From: Flavobacterium eburneipallidum
GTDB lineage: Bacteria > Bacteroidota > Bacteroidia > Flavobacteriales > Flavobacteriaceae
Length of the DNA: 64,000 nucleotides
NCBI RefSeq assembly: GCF_027111355.2
Contig: NZ_CP114291.2
Location: 806,001 to 870,000, forward strand
Reading direction: 5' to 3'
Made by a program: the position numbers and the translations under genes
The notes under the pieces: generated by a model
What the model was told of the DNA's origin: nothing
Databases searched by the model: none
Seen by the model: only the letters and a program-made list of their open reading frames with translations
Shown: positions 18,355 to 26,834 of the stretch, piece after piece
Layout of the letters: every line of letters begins with the position of its first letter
Position numbering within the stretch: the first letter of the stretch is position 1

Positions 18355-18452
18355 GAATAAAACACACAATAGTTTGCTAAAACATATAATTAACACTTTA
18401 TTTTTAATCATTATAAATAAAGTTGAAATTAAATGATTTGTTATTTTTTGTG

Positions 18453-18489
18453 TCAAAAAAAAAGCGTCTCGATTTAATCGAAACGCTTT
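18453..18489 (-). terminator. Terminator of the cold shock gene
   Basis: The arms AAAGCGTCTCGATT and AATCGAAACGCTTT contain one mismatch. On the minus strand they are followed by a long T run. It insulates the csp gene from the nuo promoter. Confidence 0.85.
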
Positions 18490-18514
18490 AAGCATTTGTT
18501 GTAAAAGAAATGAT

Positions 18515-18709
18515 TTAGATAACTGCTACTTTCGCAGCAACTTTTCCTTTTCTTCCTTCTTCTTCTTCATAACTAACTCTATCACCTTCGCGAAGTTCTT
18601 CCGCAGTGATTCCTGATGCATGAACAAAAATGTCTTTTCCTGTTTCTTCGTCTGTAATGAATCCGTAACCTTTTGATTCATTGAAAAATTTTACTGTACC
18701 TGTACGCAT
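18515..18709 (-). CDS. Cold shock domain protein (CspA family)
   Basis: A 64-residue OB-fold RNA/DNA-binding protein. RNP1 is KGYGFI (residues 13-18) and RNP2 is DIFVHAS (26-32), with the aromatic residues that stack on single-stranded nucleic acid present. Members act as RNA chaperones in the cytoplasm. It is a single-gene unit with its own -7 box and terminator. A long 5' leader as in E. coli cspA is not evident; the predicted leader is about 20-25 bases. Confidence 0.95.
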   Translation of the reverse strand: MRTGTVKFFNESKGYGFITDEETGKDIFVHASGITAEELREGDRVSYEEEEGRKGKVAAKVAVI

Positions 18710-18738
18710 TGTAATTGTAATAATAATTTATAATATGA

Positions 18739-18746
18739 CAAATGTA
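18739..18746 (-). promoter_or_regulatory. -7 promoter element of csp
   Basis: TACATTTG on the minus strand matches TAnnTTTG, 29 bp upstream of the start codon. The -33 region has TTTC rather than a clear TTG. Confidence 0.5.
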
Positions 18747-18834
18747 ATATTTAATACAATACGAAAGATATATTATACAAAATATTATTAAAATATTTGA
18801 TATTCAACGTTTTCTAGTTGGTTTGAACTGTTTT

Positions 18835-20586
18835 CTACAATAAATCTAGTTTAATGTGTAGTTCGTTTAATTGCAGTTCATCTATTGCTGATGGGGCATC
18901 AATCATGACATCTCTACCAGAATTGTTTTTTGGAAATGCAATAAAATCACGAATGGTCTCTTGGCCACCAAGGATTGCAACCAAGCGGTCTAATCCAAAA
19001 GCCAATCCTCCGTGTGGTGGTGCGCCAAATTGGAAAGCGTCCATCAGGAATCCAAATTGCTCTTTGGCTTGTTCTGGTGTGAAACCTAAATATTTAAACA
19101 TTAATTGTTGAGTCGCTTTGTCGTGAATACGAATTGAACCTCCACCAATTTCGTTTCCATTCAAGACCATGTCATAAGCATTAGCGCGGACTTTTCCTGG
19201 TTTAGTTTCCAAAAGCTTCATGTCTTCTGGTTTTGGAGAAGTGAAAGGATGGTGCATTGCATGATAACGACCACTTTCTTCGTCTAATTCCAATAATGGG
19301 AAATCAATTACCCAAAGTGGAGCAAATTCTGCTGGATTTCTTAATCCCAAGCGAGTTGCCAATTCCATTCTTAAAGTAGAAAGTTGTGTTCTGGTTTTAT
19401 CGGCTGGACCAGAAAGTACAAAAATCATATCTCCAGCTTTTGCTCCAGTTGTTTTCGCCCAATTGGTCAAATCTTCTTGGTCGTAGAATTTATCAACCGA
19501 TGATTTGAATGTTCCATCTTCGTTGCATTTTACATAAACCATTCCGCTGGCACCAATTTGTGGACGTTTCATCCAATCGATTAATCCGTCAATTTCTTTA
19601 CGGGTATAATTTCCTGCTCCTGGAACGGCAATTCCAACAACCAATTCCGCAGCGTTGAAAACTGGAAATTCTTTGTGCTGTGCAAATTCGTTCAATTCGC
19701 CAAATTCCATTCCGAAACGAATGTCTGGTTTGTCATTTCCATAGGTTTTCATTGCGTAATCGTAAGTGATACGAGGAAATTTATCTACATCAATTCCTTT
19801 GATTTCTTTTAATAAATGACGGGTCAATCCTTCGAAAACATTCAAAATATCTTCTTGTTCCACAAATGCCATTTCGCAATCGATTTGTGTAAACTCTGGC
19901 TGACGATCGGCACGCAAATCTTCGTCACGGAAACATTTCACGATTTGGAAATATTTGTCCATTCCACCTACCATTAACAATTGTTTGAAAGTTTGTGGGG
20001 ATTGTGGTAAAGCATAAAATTGTCCTTCGTTCATACGGGAAGGAACAACAAAATCTCGGGCTCCTTCTGGAGTCGATTTAATCAAATAAGGCGTTTCTAC
20101 TTCGCAGAAATCTAAATCTGAAAGGTATTTACGCACTTCCATCGCTACTTTATGACGGAAAAGCAAACTGTTTTTTACCGGATTTCTACGAATATCCAAG
20201 TAACGGTATTTCATTCGAATGTCTTCGCCACCATCGGTTTCATCTTCAATGGTGAAAGGAGGAGTAAGCGCTGCATTCAATATTTTCATTTCAGTAACCA
20301 AAATCTCGATATCTCCAGTTGACAGATTCGGATTTTTGGCTTCACGCTCAATAACGATTCCTTTGGCTTGAATCACAAATTCACGACCAAGAGTTTTAGC
20401 TAGTTCGAAGACGGTTTTATCGGTACGACTTTCGTCAAAAATTAATTGGGTAACTCCGTAACGGTCGCGCAAATCGACCCAATTCATAAAACCTTTGTCT
20501 CTTGATTTTTGAACCCATCCTGCAAGCGTAACTTCGGTATTGATATGTGAGGCGTTCAATTCGCCACAATTATGACTTCTGTACAT
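18835..20586 (-). CDS. aspS: Aspartyl-tRNA synthetase
   Basis: A class II aminoacyl-tRNA synthetase of 583 residues that charges tRNA-Asp; the usual bacterial length is about 585-590. The N-terminal OB-fold anticodon-binding domain ([20 protein letters not shown]) is followed by the catalytic core. Motif 2 is [17 protein letters not shown], the bacterial GAD insertion domain lies in the middle, and motif 3 is [14 protein letters not shown] near the C-terminus. It is a single-gene unit. Whether it is discriminating or also charges tRNA-Asn cannot be decided by eye. Confidence 0.98.
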   Translation of the reverse strand: MYRSHNCGELNASHINTEVTLAGWVQKSRDKGFMNWVDLRDRYGVTQLIFDESRTDKTVFELAKTLGREFVIQAKGIVIEREAKNPNLSTGDIEILVTEMKILNAALTPPFTIEDETDGGEDIRMKYRYLDIRRNPVKNSLLFRHKVAMEVRKYLSDLDFCEVETPYLIKSTPEGARDFVVPSRMNEGQFYALPQSPQTFKQLLMVGGMDKYFQIVKCFRDEDLRADRQPEFTQIDCEMAFVEQEDILNVFEGLTRHLLKEIKGIDVDKFPRITYDYAMKTYGNDKPDIRFGMEFGELNEFAQHKEFPVFNAAELVVGIAVPGAGNYTRKEIDGLIDWMKRPQIGASGMVYVKCNEDGTFKSSVDKFYDQEDLTNWAKTTGAKAGDMIFVLSGPADKTRTQLSTLRMELATRLGLRNPAEFAPLWVIDFPLLELDEESGRYHAMHHPFTSPKPEDMKLLETKPGKVRANAYDMVLNGNEIGGGSIRIHDKATQQLMFKYLGFTPEQAKEQFGFLMDAFQFGAPPHGGLAFGLDRLVAILGGQETIRDFIAFPKNNSGRDVMIDAPSAIDELQLNELHIKLDLL

Positions 20587-20606
20587 TGAAATAATTTTTT
20601 AGAGTG

Positions 20607-20614
20607 CAAAAGTA
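20607..20614 (-). promoter_or_regulatory. -7 promoter element of aspS
   Basis: TACTTTTG on the minus strand matches TAnnTTTG, about 20 bp before the aspS start. The upstream region is T-rich with no well-placed TTG. Confidence 0.5.
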
Positions 20615-20708
20615 AAAACAAAAAACAACTTAATCCTAAAAACTATTCGGCAAGATGAAATATAAAGTAAGATATTTTAGGATTGTATTTTTTTATAAGC
20701 TATTTCTT

Positions 20709-20716
20709 TATATTTG
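20709..20716 (+). promoter_or_regulatory. -7 promoter element of the thioredoxin-like gene
   Basis: TATATTTG matches TAnnTTTG, 19 bp before the ATG. A TTG at 20683-20685 is 23 bp upstream, slightly far for a -33 element. Confidence 0.5.
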
Positions 20717-20735
20717 AAGTCTAAATAAAAAAAAT

Positions 20736-21776
20736 ATGAAGAATTTATTTTTAATGGTATTACTGTGTCTTTTTTCGAGTACAAATTATGGTCAAACTAA
20801 AGAATATGCCACTTTTGAAGCTGATATTACTAATTTGAATGAGCCTATTTATCTTATGATGAAAGATAAGGTCGTGAAAAAATTTGTAAAAAATAGTGAT
20901 GGAGTTTACAAAGACACCTTGAAAGTGGTTAAAGGAAATTACAGATTATTCGATGGTAAGCAATATACTTTAGTTTCTCTTGATAATAATTCAGATTTAA
21001 AACTAAAAATGGATGCTAATAATATTGATAAAACTATTGTTTTTTCTGGTGTTGGCTCTGAAATGAATAATTATATTGCTCAATCTGCTATTGCAATTAA
21101 AAAAATCGATATTAAAGGATTGTTCTTATTAGACGAAATTGCTCTAAAGAAAAAGATAGAAGAGATGGAACAGTCTGATAAAGCAAGAATAGATAAATAT
21201 ATTGTGGATCCGCAAGTGAATGCTACAATGAAAAAAGAGATAGGTGTTCAATATGCTAAATTGGAGGATGTTATTAAGAAAAATAAAGAAACACTAGCTT
21301 CTAGAAATAAAGAGCGTGAGTTGAAAAATGCGGAATTAAATAAAATGAATGGAACGCTTTCTCCAAGTTTTAATTATCGCAATTACAAAGGGATAAAAAC
21401 AAAGTTAGAGGATTTTAAAGGGAAATATGTTTATATTGATTTATGGGCAACTTGGTGTGGACCTTGCATTAAAGAAATTCCATTTTTGCAGACTATCGAG
21501 CAAAAATACCACAATAAGAATATTGTCTTTGTGAGTATTTCTATAGATAAACAAACGGATTTTAAGAAATGGGAAACAATGGTAAAAGAAAAAAATTTGG
21601 GAGGAGTTCAGTTGATTGCAGATAATGATTGGAATTCTGAATTTGCCAAAAGTTTTGGTGTGACTAGTATTCCCAGATTTATTTTGATTGATCCAAGTGG
21701 TAAAGTAGTTAAAGCTGTAGCAGAAAGGCCATCAAATCCCCAATTAATTAAAGAATTGGATGTGCTTTTGAATTAA
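20736..21776 (+). CDS. Exported TlpA/ResA-like thiol-disulfide protein
   Basis: A 346-residue protein with a signal peptide (residues 1 to about 19, ...SSTNYGQ). It then has an N-terminal beta-rich domain like those that precede Bacteroidota thioredoxins (DUF4369 type), a charged helical linker (about 125-205), and a C-terminal thioredoxin fold. The active site is WATWCGPC (Cys241 and Cys244), with the cis-proline loop in TSIPRF. It probably works in the periplasm to reduce or isomerise disulfides. It stands alone between aspS and a tRNA gene. Confidence 0.9.
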   Translation: MKNLFLMVLLCLFSSTNYGQTKEYATFEADITNLNEPIYLMMKDKVVKKFVKNSDGVYKDTLKVVKGNYRLFDGKQYTLVSLDNNSDLKLKMDANNIDKTIVFSGVGSEMNNYIAQSAIAIKKIDIKGLFLLDEIALKKKIEEMEQSDKARIDKYIVDPQVNATMKKEIGVQYAKLEDVIKKNKETLASRNKERELKNAELNKMNGTLSPSFNYRNYKGIKTKLEDFKGKYVYIDLWATWCGPCIKEIPFLQTIEQKYHNKNIVFVSISIDKQTDFKKWETMVKEKNLGGVQLIADNDWNSEFAKSFGVTSIPRFILIDPSGKVVKAVAERPSNPQLIKELDVLLN

Positions 21777-21844
21777 ATGATTGATATAAATAAGGAAAAT
21801 ATTTTTTTATTTAAATTTTTTCTTTAAATTTACACTATATCAAA

Positions 21845-21925
21845 GACGCTCTAGATTACAGAAATTAGAGTAAAGTTTAGAAAATAAACTACTAATTCTG
21901 GATATTAAATTATTAATATAGCGTC
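21845..21925 (+). ncRNA. Possible structured small RNA or 3'UTR element
   Basis: GACGCT (21845-21850) and AGCGTC (21920-21925) can close a multibranch structure. Inside it are three candidate hairpins: TCTA/TAGA (21850-21853 with 21866-21869), AGTTTA/TAAACT with a GAAAA loop (21874-21890), and ATATTAA/TTAATAT (21902-21919). A strong terminator hairpin follows at once. There is no ORF. A near-match to a -7 box (TAAATTTA) lies just upstream. It may be a separate small RNA or the tail of the thioredoxin-like mRNA. The AT-rich hairpins could be chance. Confidence 0.35.
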
Positions 21926-21932
21926 CTATAAA

Positions 21933-21970
21933 AAAATCGGCTGTCGCAAATTTTTGCAACAGCCGATTTT
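21933..21970 (+). terminator. Strong terminator hairpin
   Basis: AAAATCGGCTGT pairs with ACAGCCGATTTT, with GCAA/TTGC inside. It works in either direction and ends the thioredoxin-like transcript or the candidate small RNA. Confidence 0.85.
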
Positions 21971-22014
21971 GATTTATTAAATGTTTGGGTGAATAGGGGA
22001 TAGTGCAAAATAAA

Positions 22015-22053
22015 GAATCCTTTAAGCGTTAATTTACAATGCTTAAAGGATTC
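22015..22053 (-). terminator. Hairpin after tRNA-Leu
   Basis: The perfect 13-bp arms GAATCCTTTAAGC/GCTTAAAGGATTC are followed on the minus strand by TTTATTTT. It lies 7 bp after the tRNA-Leu 3' end and is its probable terminator. Confidence 0.75.
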
Positions 22054-22059
22054 ATAAAG

Positions 22060-22141
22060 TGCGGATAATAGGACTCGAACCTACACGCCTTGCGGCACCA
22101 GATCCTAAGTCTGGCATGTCTACCAATTTCACCATATCCGC
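22060..22141 (-). tRNA. tRNA-Leu (anticodon UAG)
   Basis: The acceptor stem is GCGGATA/TATCCGC. The anticodon stem CCAGA/TCTGG has loop CTTAGGA (UAG, reads CUA). A long variable arm (GTGCCGCAAGGCGTG) is typical of class II tRNA-Leu, and the T arm contains GGTTCGAGTCC. The discriminator base is A. CCA is not encoded. Length is 82 nt. Confidence 0.97.
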
Positions 22142-22219
22142 TAAAATTGTGAGTGCAAAGATAAACATAACTTCTAATTTTCAAAGGAATTTATAGAAAA
22201 ATATTTATTCTCTTTTTTG

Positions 22220-22227
22220 TACTTTTG
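22220..22227 (+). promoter_or_regulatory. -7 promoter element of the M20 peptidase gene
   Basis: TACTTTTG matches TAnnTTTG, 23 bp before the ATG. There is no evident TTG at -33. Confidence 0.5.
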
Positions 22228-22250
22228 AAAGAGAAAAATTTAAACCTACT

Positions 22251-23639
22251 ATGGAAACTATAAAAGCCTACGTTCAACAGCATAAAGACCGTTTTATCAG
22301 CGAATTATTCGAACTCTTAAAAATGCCTTCTGTAAGCGCTGATGCCGCTTACCATCAAGACATTATCAATACCGCCGATGCTATAAAAGTGAGCCTAGAG
22401 AAAGCAGGTTGCGATTTTGTCGAAATTTGTGACACACCCGGAAACCCAATTGTGTATGGCGAAAAAATAATTGATTCCAGCTTACCAACTGTTTTGGTTT
22501 ATGGACATTACGATGTACAACCCGCCGATCCAATCGAATTATGGACTTCTCCACCATTCGAACCGGTTATAAAAAAAACCGAAATTCATCCCGATGGTGC
22601 CATTTTTGCCAGAGGCTCCTGCGACGATAAAGGTCAAATGTTCATGCACGTCAAAGCATTGGAATATATGATTCAATCGAATACTTTGCCTTGTAATGTG
22701 AAATTTATGATTGAAGGCGAGGAAGAAATTGGTTCCAAAAGTTTGAGCTGGTTTGTAGAAGGCAATCAGGAAAAACTAAAATGTGATGTAATTTTAATTT
22801 CGGATACCGGAATGATTTCCAACCAACAACCTTCTATCACCACTGGATTGCGTGGTTTAAGTTATGTAGAAGTCGAAGTTACTGGACCCAATAGAGATTT
22901 ACATTCTGGTTTGTATGGCGGTGCTGTTGCCAATCCTATCAACGTTTTAGCTAAAATGATTGCTACGCTTCACGACGAAAATAATCGAGTTACCATTCCC
23001 GGTTTTTACGACAAAGTTGAAGAATTATCTCTTGAAGAAAGAGCCGAAATGGCAAAAGCACCCTTCGTTTTAGAAGATTACAAAAAAGCTTTGGACTTAA
23101 ATGATGTCTATGGCGAAAAAGGCTATGTAACCAACGAAAGAAACTCGATTCGCCCAACGCTTGACGTGAACGGAATTTGGGGTGGATACATCGGCGAAGG
23201 AGCTAAAACCGTTATTGCGAGTCAGGCTTTCGCCAAAATTTCGATGCGATTGGTTCCGAATCAGGATTGGGAAGAAATCACAGAATTATTTACCAAACAC
23301 TTTTTAAGCATAGCTCCAGCTGGAGTGAAAGTAAAAGTAAAACCGCATCACGGCGGACAAGGCTATGTAACGCCAACGGACAGCATTGGTTACAAAGCCG
23401 CCAACAAAGCCTATACCGAAACCTTTGGAGTTCCAGCAATTCCGGTGCGTTCTGGCGGAAGTATTCCTATTGTTGCCTTATTCGAAAAAGAATTAAAAAG
23501 CAAAACCATTTTGATGGGATTTGGTTTAGACAGCGATGCAATTCATTCACCAAACGAACATTTCGGGATTTTTAATTACCTGAAAGGAATTGAAACGATT
23601 CCGTTGTATTATAAGTATTTTGTGGAACTATCGAAATAA
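22251..23639 (+). CDS. M20 family metallo-dipeptidase
   Basis: A cytoplasmic zinc peptidase of 462 residues that cleaves dipeptides or short peptides. Metal ligands are visible: His86 and Asp88 in YGHYDVQPADP, Asp125 in ARGSCDDKG, and the catalytic/ligand glutamates in EGEEEIGS (about 155-162). The final metal His lies in the C-terminal SDAIHSPNEHFG segment. The central dimerisation domain is present (residues about 200-350). There is no signal peptide. It resembles the CNDP/carnosinase-type branch rather than PepT. It is monocistronic. Confidence 0.94.
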   Translation: METIKAYVQQHKDRFISELFELLKMPSVSADAAYHQDIINTADAIKVSLEKAGCDFVEICDTPGNPIVYGEKIIDSSLPTVLVYGHYDVQPADPIELWTSPPFEPVIKKTEIHPDGAIFARGSCDDKGQMFMHVKALEYMIQSNTLPCNVKFMIEGEEEIGSKSLSWFVEGNQEKLKCDVILISDTGMISNQQPSITTGLRGLSYVEVEVTGPNRDLHSGLYGGAVANPINVLAKMIATLHDENNRVTIPGFYDKVEELSLEERAEMAKAPFVLEDYKKALDLNDVYGEKGYVTNERNSIRPTLDVNGIWGGYIGEGAKTVIASQAFAKISMRLVPNQDWEEITELFTKHFLSIAPAGVKVKVKPHHGGQGYVTPTDSIGYKAANKAYTETFGVPAIPVRSGGSIPIVALFEKELKSKTILMGFGLDSDAIHSPNEHFGIFNYLKGIETIPLYYKYFVELSK

Positions 23640-23653
23640 ATCTTTTTTGTAAA

Positions 23654-23682
23654 CTTTGTCAAAGTTTGAAACTTTGACAAAG
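23654..23682. repeat. Palindrome between convergent genes
   Basis: CTTTGTCAAAG and CTTTGACAAAG flank TTTGAAA, giving an 11-bp hairpin in either strand. It lies between the dipeptidase stop and the saccharopine dehydrogenase-like stop. It may act as a bidirectional terminator or be a copy of a dispersed intergenic palindrome. Confidence 0.6.
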
Positions 23683-23715
23683 ATAAACTCCACTAGATAT
23701 ACATAAATCTATTCA

Positions 23716-25071
23716 TCAAGGATTATACCCCAAATAATGCATTGCTTGTTCTTTGAAAACCACTCCATATTCTTCCAATTCTTTCAAAATAGGTAAATAC
23801 ACCTCTTCCCGAATTGGGAGTTGTACTCCAGGTGTTTTAATCTTTCCGTTCAGGATTAATAAGGTTGTTATGGCAACAGGCAAACCAACCGTTTTCGCCA
23901 TTGCGGTATAGATTTGATCTTCGCCAATGCAAACCATTTTGGAATCGATTTGCTGTTTTTTACCATTCAATTCGTAGCCAAATTTATGATACATCACAAT
24001 CATATCTTTATCATTTGGCTCCAATGTCCAGCTATCTGTTAGGATTTTTTCAAGAATTTGAGCTGGAGTAGCGTCTTTTAAACCTACTTTTTTATTGGGA
24101 TTAAACAAATCCAATTCCAATAATTTATCCCACATAATATCGTCTTGATCGATTTTCAGAATCAAACGCATTTTGATTTCAACAGAATCTGTTGGGTGAT
24201 AAGGCAAAAAAGAATTTACAAATTGGCGGTAACTCATATCTTCGGATCCTTCCATAACATAACTATCGTCTGTCATTCCGAGTTGAACAAACATATTCCA
24301 AGCTTTGGAAAAACCCACTTTACGAATGGTTCCACGGTACAAAGTTAGCACATCTTTCAAACCATAAACGTCAAGATATTTCAGAGAATCACGGTTCGAA
24401 TAAGCCTCAAATCGTCCGTAACCTTCCACTTCTAAAAATTCGGTTCTACGGAATAAACTTCCATAAGGAATGTACTTATATGTTCCTTCCTGGATAAATT
24501 TTGCAGTTCCTCCCTGACCGGCAAGCACCACATTTCGAGGCGCCCAAGTAAATTTATAATTCCACAGATTCGTATCTGATTCTGGAGCTACAAGACCTCC
24601 GCAAAAGGATTCGAACAATAGCATTTTTCCACCTTTGGCTCTGATTTCGTTGATGACTTTCATCGCACTCATGTGGTCAATTCCGGGATCAAGACCGACT
24701 TCATTCATAAAAATCAAATTATTTTCTTTGGCCAAAATATCCAAATCCTGCATCGCATCGCTAATATAAGAAGCAGTTACTAAATGTTTTTTATGCACAA
24801 TACAATCTCTGGCAACTTCAATATGCAAATGTGCAGGCAACATCGAAATCACGATGTCAGCTTTTTGAATAAGCATCTGTCTTTGATTTTTTTCGAAAAT
24901 ATCTAAAGCGATTGCGGTAGCATTGGGATGATTATTGGTTTTCTTTTGGGCGGAAGCCAATGACAAATCACCAATAATAAGATGCAGGTTTTCTTCATCA
25001 GATTTGTTTAAAAGGTATTGAATTAATGACGAAGCTGATCTTCCTGCTCCAATGATTAGAATTGTTCTCAT
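23716..25071 (-). CDS. Saccharopine dehydrogenase-like protein
   Basis: A 451-residue NAD(P)-dependent oxidoreductase. The N-terminal Rossmann motif is IIGAGRSASSLI (residues 6-17). The sequence is collinear with the saccharopine dehydrogenase (L-glutamate-forming) C-terminal domain family, including MNEVGLDPGIDHMSA near residues 122-136 and the GGLVAPESDTNLWNYKF region. In lysine degradation this enzyme family converts saccharopine to aminoadipate semialdehyde and glutamate. No lysine-ketoglutarate reductase is next to it, so the exact substrate stays open. It has no signal peptide and is a single-gene unit. Confidence 0.88.
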   Translation of the reverse strand: MRTILIIGAGRSASSLIQYLLNKSDEENLHLIIGDLSLASAQKKTNNHPNATAIALDIFEKNQRQMLIQKADIVISMLPAHLHIEVARDCIVHKKHLVTASYISDAMQDLDILAKENNLIFMNEVGLDPGIDHMSAMKVINEIRAKGGKMLLFESFCGGLVAPESDTNLWNYKFTWAPRNVVLAGQGGTAKFIQEGTYKYIPYGSLFRRTEFLEVEGYGRFEAYSNRDSLKYLDVYGLKDVLTLYRGTIRKVGFSKAWNMFVQLGMTDDSYVMEGSEDMSYRQFVNSFLPYHPTDSVEIKMRLILKIDQDDIMWDKLLELDLFNPNKKVGLKDATPAQILEKILTDSWTLEPNDKDMIVMYHKFGYELNGKKQQIDSKMVCIGEDQIYTAMAKTVGLPVAITTLLILNGKIKTPGVQLPIREEVYLPILKELEEYGVVFKEQAMHYLGYNP

Positions 25072-25194
25072 AACTATAATTATTAAGACAAATGTAAGTT
25101 AATCATAAATAAAAAAGGGATAGCAAAAAGTATCGTTAAAATTGATTTTGTTTGATGAGAAAGCGATATTTTTGTGTTTAAAATAAAATAAAAA

Positions 25195-25584
25195 ATGGAC
25201 AAAAAAATAATTTCTACGGGAGCAATTTTCGGAATGCTCGCTATCATTTTAGGAGCTTTTGGCGCTCACGCATTAAAAAAAGTTTTAACTATCGATCAGC
25301 TTTCTACATTTGAAACCGGAGTGAAATACCAAATGTATCACGCCTTATTTTTATTGTTTATTGGATTGTCTTCCATTTCCCAAAAAACAAAAAGAATGAT
25401 TTGTAATTTAGTTGTTGTTGGAATCATTTTCTTTTCAGGATCGATTTATTTATTGGCTACCAATGGTCTTTTTATTCCTTTTGATTTTAAAGCAATTGGA
25501 TTTATTACTCCTATTGGCGGATTATTTTTAATCATTTCTTGGGGAGTTCTTTTGGTTAACATTCTTAAAAAAGCACCTCAATAA
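25195..25584 (+). CDS. DUF423 family small membrane protein
   Basis: A 129-residue integral membrane protein with four predicted helices. The N-terminal helix carries GAFGAHALKK, the mark of the DUF423/YgdD family, and YQMYHALFLL follows. The family is widespread and its biochemical role is not established. It diverges from the saccharopine dehydrogenase-like gene with a 123-bp gap. Confidence 0.92.
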   Translation: MDKKIISTGAIFGMLAIILGAFGAHALKKVLTIDQLSTFETGVKYQMYHALFLLFIGLSSISQKTKRMICNLVVVGIIFFSGSIYLLATNGLFIPFDFKAIGFITPIGGLFLIISWGVLLVNILKKAPQ

Positions 25585-25605
25585 TAATTATTTTCCTCAC
25601 CCCAA

Positions 25606-25624
25606 CCCTCTCCAAAGGAGAGGG
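25606..25624. repeat. GC-rich palindrome (REP-like)
   Basis: CCCTCTCC-AAA-GGAGAGGG, a perfect 8-bp arm palindrome, sits in a GC-rich island (CCTCACCCCAACCCTCTCC...) within an AT-rich gap. It looks like one copy of a dispersed bacterial intergenic repeat, and is separate from the true terminator that follows it. Confidence 0.6.
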
Positions 25625-25643
25625 AGCCGAAACTGGATTAATC

Positions 25644-25676
25644 AAAAAGAGCTGTTCATTTCGAACAGCTCTTTTT
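25644..25676. terminator. Bidirectional terminator
   Basis: The arms AAAAAGAGCTGTTC/GAACAGCTCTTTTT have a short loop. It serves the DUF423 gene on the plus strand and the phytase gene on the minus strand. Confidence 0.9.
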
Positions 25677-25700
25677 GTTATTAAGCCAAACAATTGAGAT

Positions 25701-26759
25701 TTACTTTTTAGCAGCATCAATTCGTTTTTGAAAATCTTCCCAATTGTAAAAATGAAAGGTCATTCCGTTGCTCATCGCTACAAACATTCCTTTTTGAAAT
25801 GCGCCGCCAAGGTTTAATGCCGTTACATCTGCGCCGTCGCATTCTATGGTAGAAGTTGGAATTTCGGCTAATAACGTATATTCATTGGCATTACCATTTG
25901 CTCCTTCTCTTGGATACACCATAAAAGTATTCGCTTGCTGATTGGATACCAAAATATAACCAGTTATTGCAGTTGTTTTATAAATAGCAATTCCTTCGTT
26001 ATCCGCTTTGAAATCCTTTTGACCAAAAAGAGCTAATTCCGTATTATCATTCAAGGCTGGATCGGCTTTGTATTTTCTGATTCCGAATTGTTCATCGCAA
26101 TAATAAAGAACACCCAATTCATTATCTACAGCAATGGCTTCGATTTCTTTTTTGCCACTGTATTTACCGAATTTTCGAACCACATTCGCTCCCGCTTTTC
26201 CATTGCCTGCATCGGTCAATTGGTATTGCCACAAATAGGTTTCAGAAGGGCCACTTTTTCTGCCAACGATAGCGAAAATAGCATTGTCACTTGGGCGAGT
26301 ATATAAAGAAATCCCCATTGGATCACGTAGCAATTCACCATCAAAAACAGCAATTCCTCCATTGTCAATTGGTTTTAAATCGGGTAAGCTGAAAATTCTA
26401 ATTCGATTATTTTCTCTTTCTGTTGTTACAGCAACATCTACTTTTTTGCCATCAATTAGCAAACCATAAGCGATGTCTACATTGTTGGGTCTTTTTAGAA
26501 CTTCTGATTTGGCAATGATTTTTCCATTCAAATCAAAAGCATACAAACCACCGTCGGTATCTTTATCGGTACCAATAATAATACTTTTTGTAGCATCGGC
26601 AGGATTAATCCAAATAGCGGGATCATCTGTATCGTGCGGTAATGTTTGAGTTACTATGGCTGGTTTGACGGCATCTTTGCGAATAGGTGCCAACTTATTG
26701 CTACAAGAAGTAACGAAAAGGCTTAAAAACAGAATTGAGATTATATTAGTGTTCTTCAT
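25701..26759 (-). CDS. Beta-propeller phytase lipoprotein (3-phytase)
   Basis: A 352-residue exported lipoprotein with a signal peptide and lipobox LFVTSC (Cys19). The body matches the calcium-dependent beta-propeller phytase family: HDTDDPAIWINPAD near residue 42, IIGTDKDTDGGLYAFDLNG near 60-78, and NNVDIAYG near 91. These enzymes remove phosphate from inositol hexakisphosphate. The lipid anchor puts it at the cell surface or periplasm. It lies 75 bp after a TonB-dependent receptor on the same strand, suggesting uptake of the products or of the substrate. No PHO-type repeat was found in front. Confidence 0.88.
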   Translation of the reverse strand: MKNTNIISILFLSLFVTSCSNKLAPIRKDAVKPAIVTQTLPHDTDDPAIWINPADATKSIIIGTDKDTDGGLYAFDLNGKIIAKSEVLKRPNNVDIAYGLLIDGKKVDVAVTTERENNRIRIFSLPDLKPIDNGGIAVFDGELLRDPMGISLYTRPSDNAIFAIVGRKSGPSETYLWQYQLTDAGNGKAGANVVRKFGKYSGKKEIEAIAVDNELGVLYYCDEQFGIRKYKADPALNDNTELALFGQKDFKADNEGIAIYKTTAITGYILVSNQQANTFMVYPREGANGNANEYTLLAEIPTSTIECDGADVTALNLGGAFQKGMFVAMSNGMTFHFYNWEDFQKRIDAAKK

Positions 26760-26779
26760 TGGATAATTCTTTTAATGCA

Positions 26780-26809
26780 ATTAGACAGAATTGTTACATC
26801 CTGTCTAAT
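26780..26809 (-). promoter_or_regulatory. Inverted repeat between receptor and phytase genes
   Basis: The perfect 9-bp arms ATTAGACAG/CTGTCTAAT are separated by 12 bp, in the 75-bp gap. There is no T tract, so it is not a normal terminator. It could be an mRNA hairpin that limits expression of the downstream gene, or a protein-binding site. Confidence 0.5.
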
Positions 26810-26834
26810 TTATAAATTTTATTGTTTGTGTTTT

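Noticed and set aside
18292..18495. N-terminal extension of nuoA by 68 residues
   Set aside because: It runs through the nuo promoter and the csp terminator.
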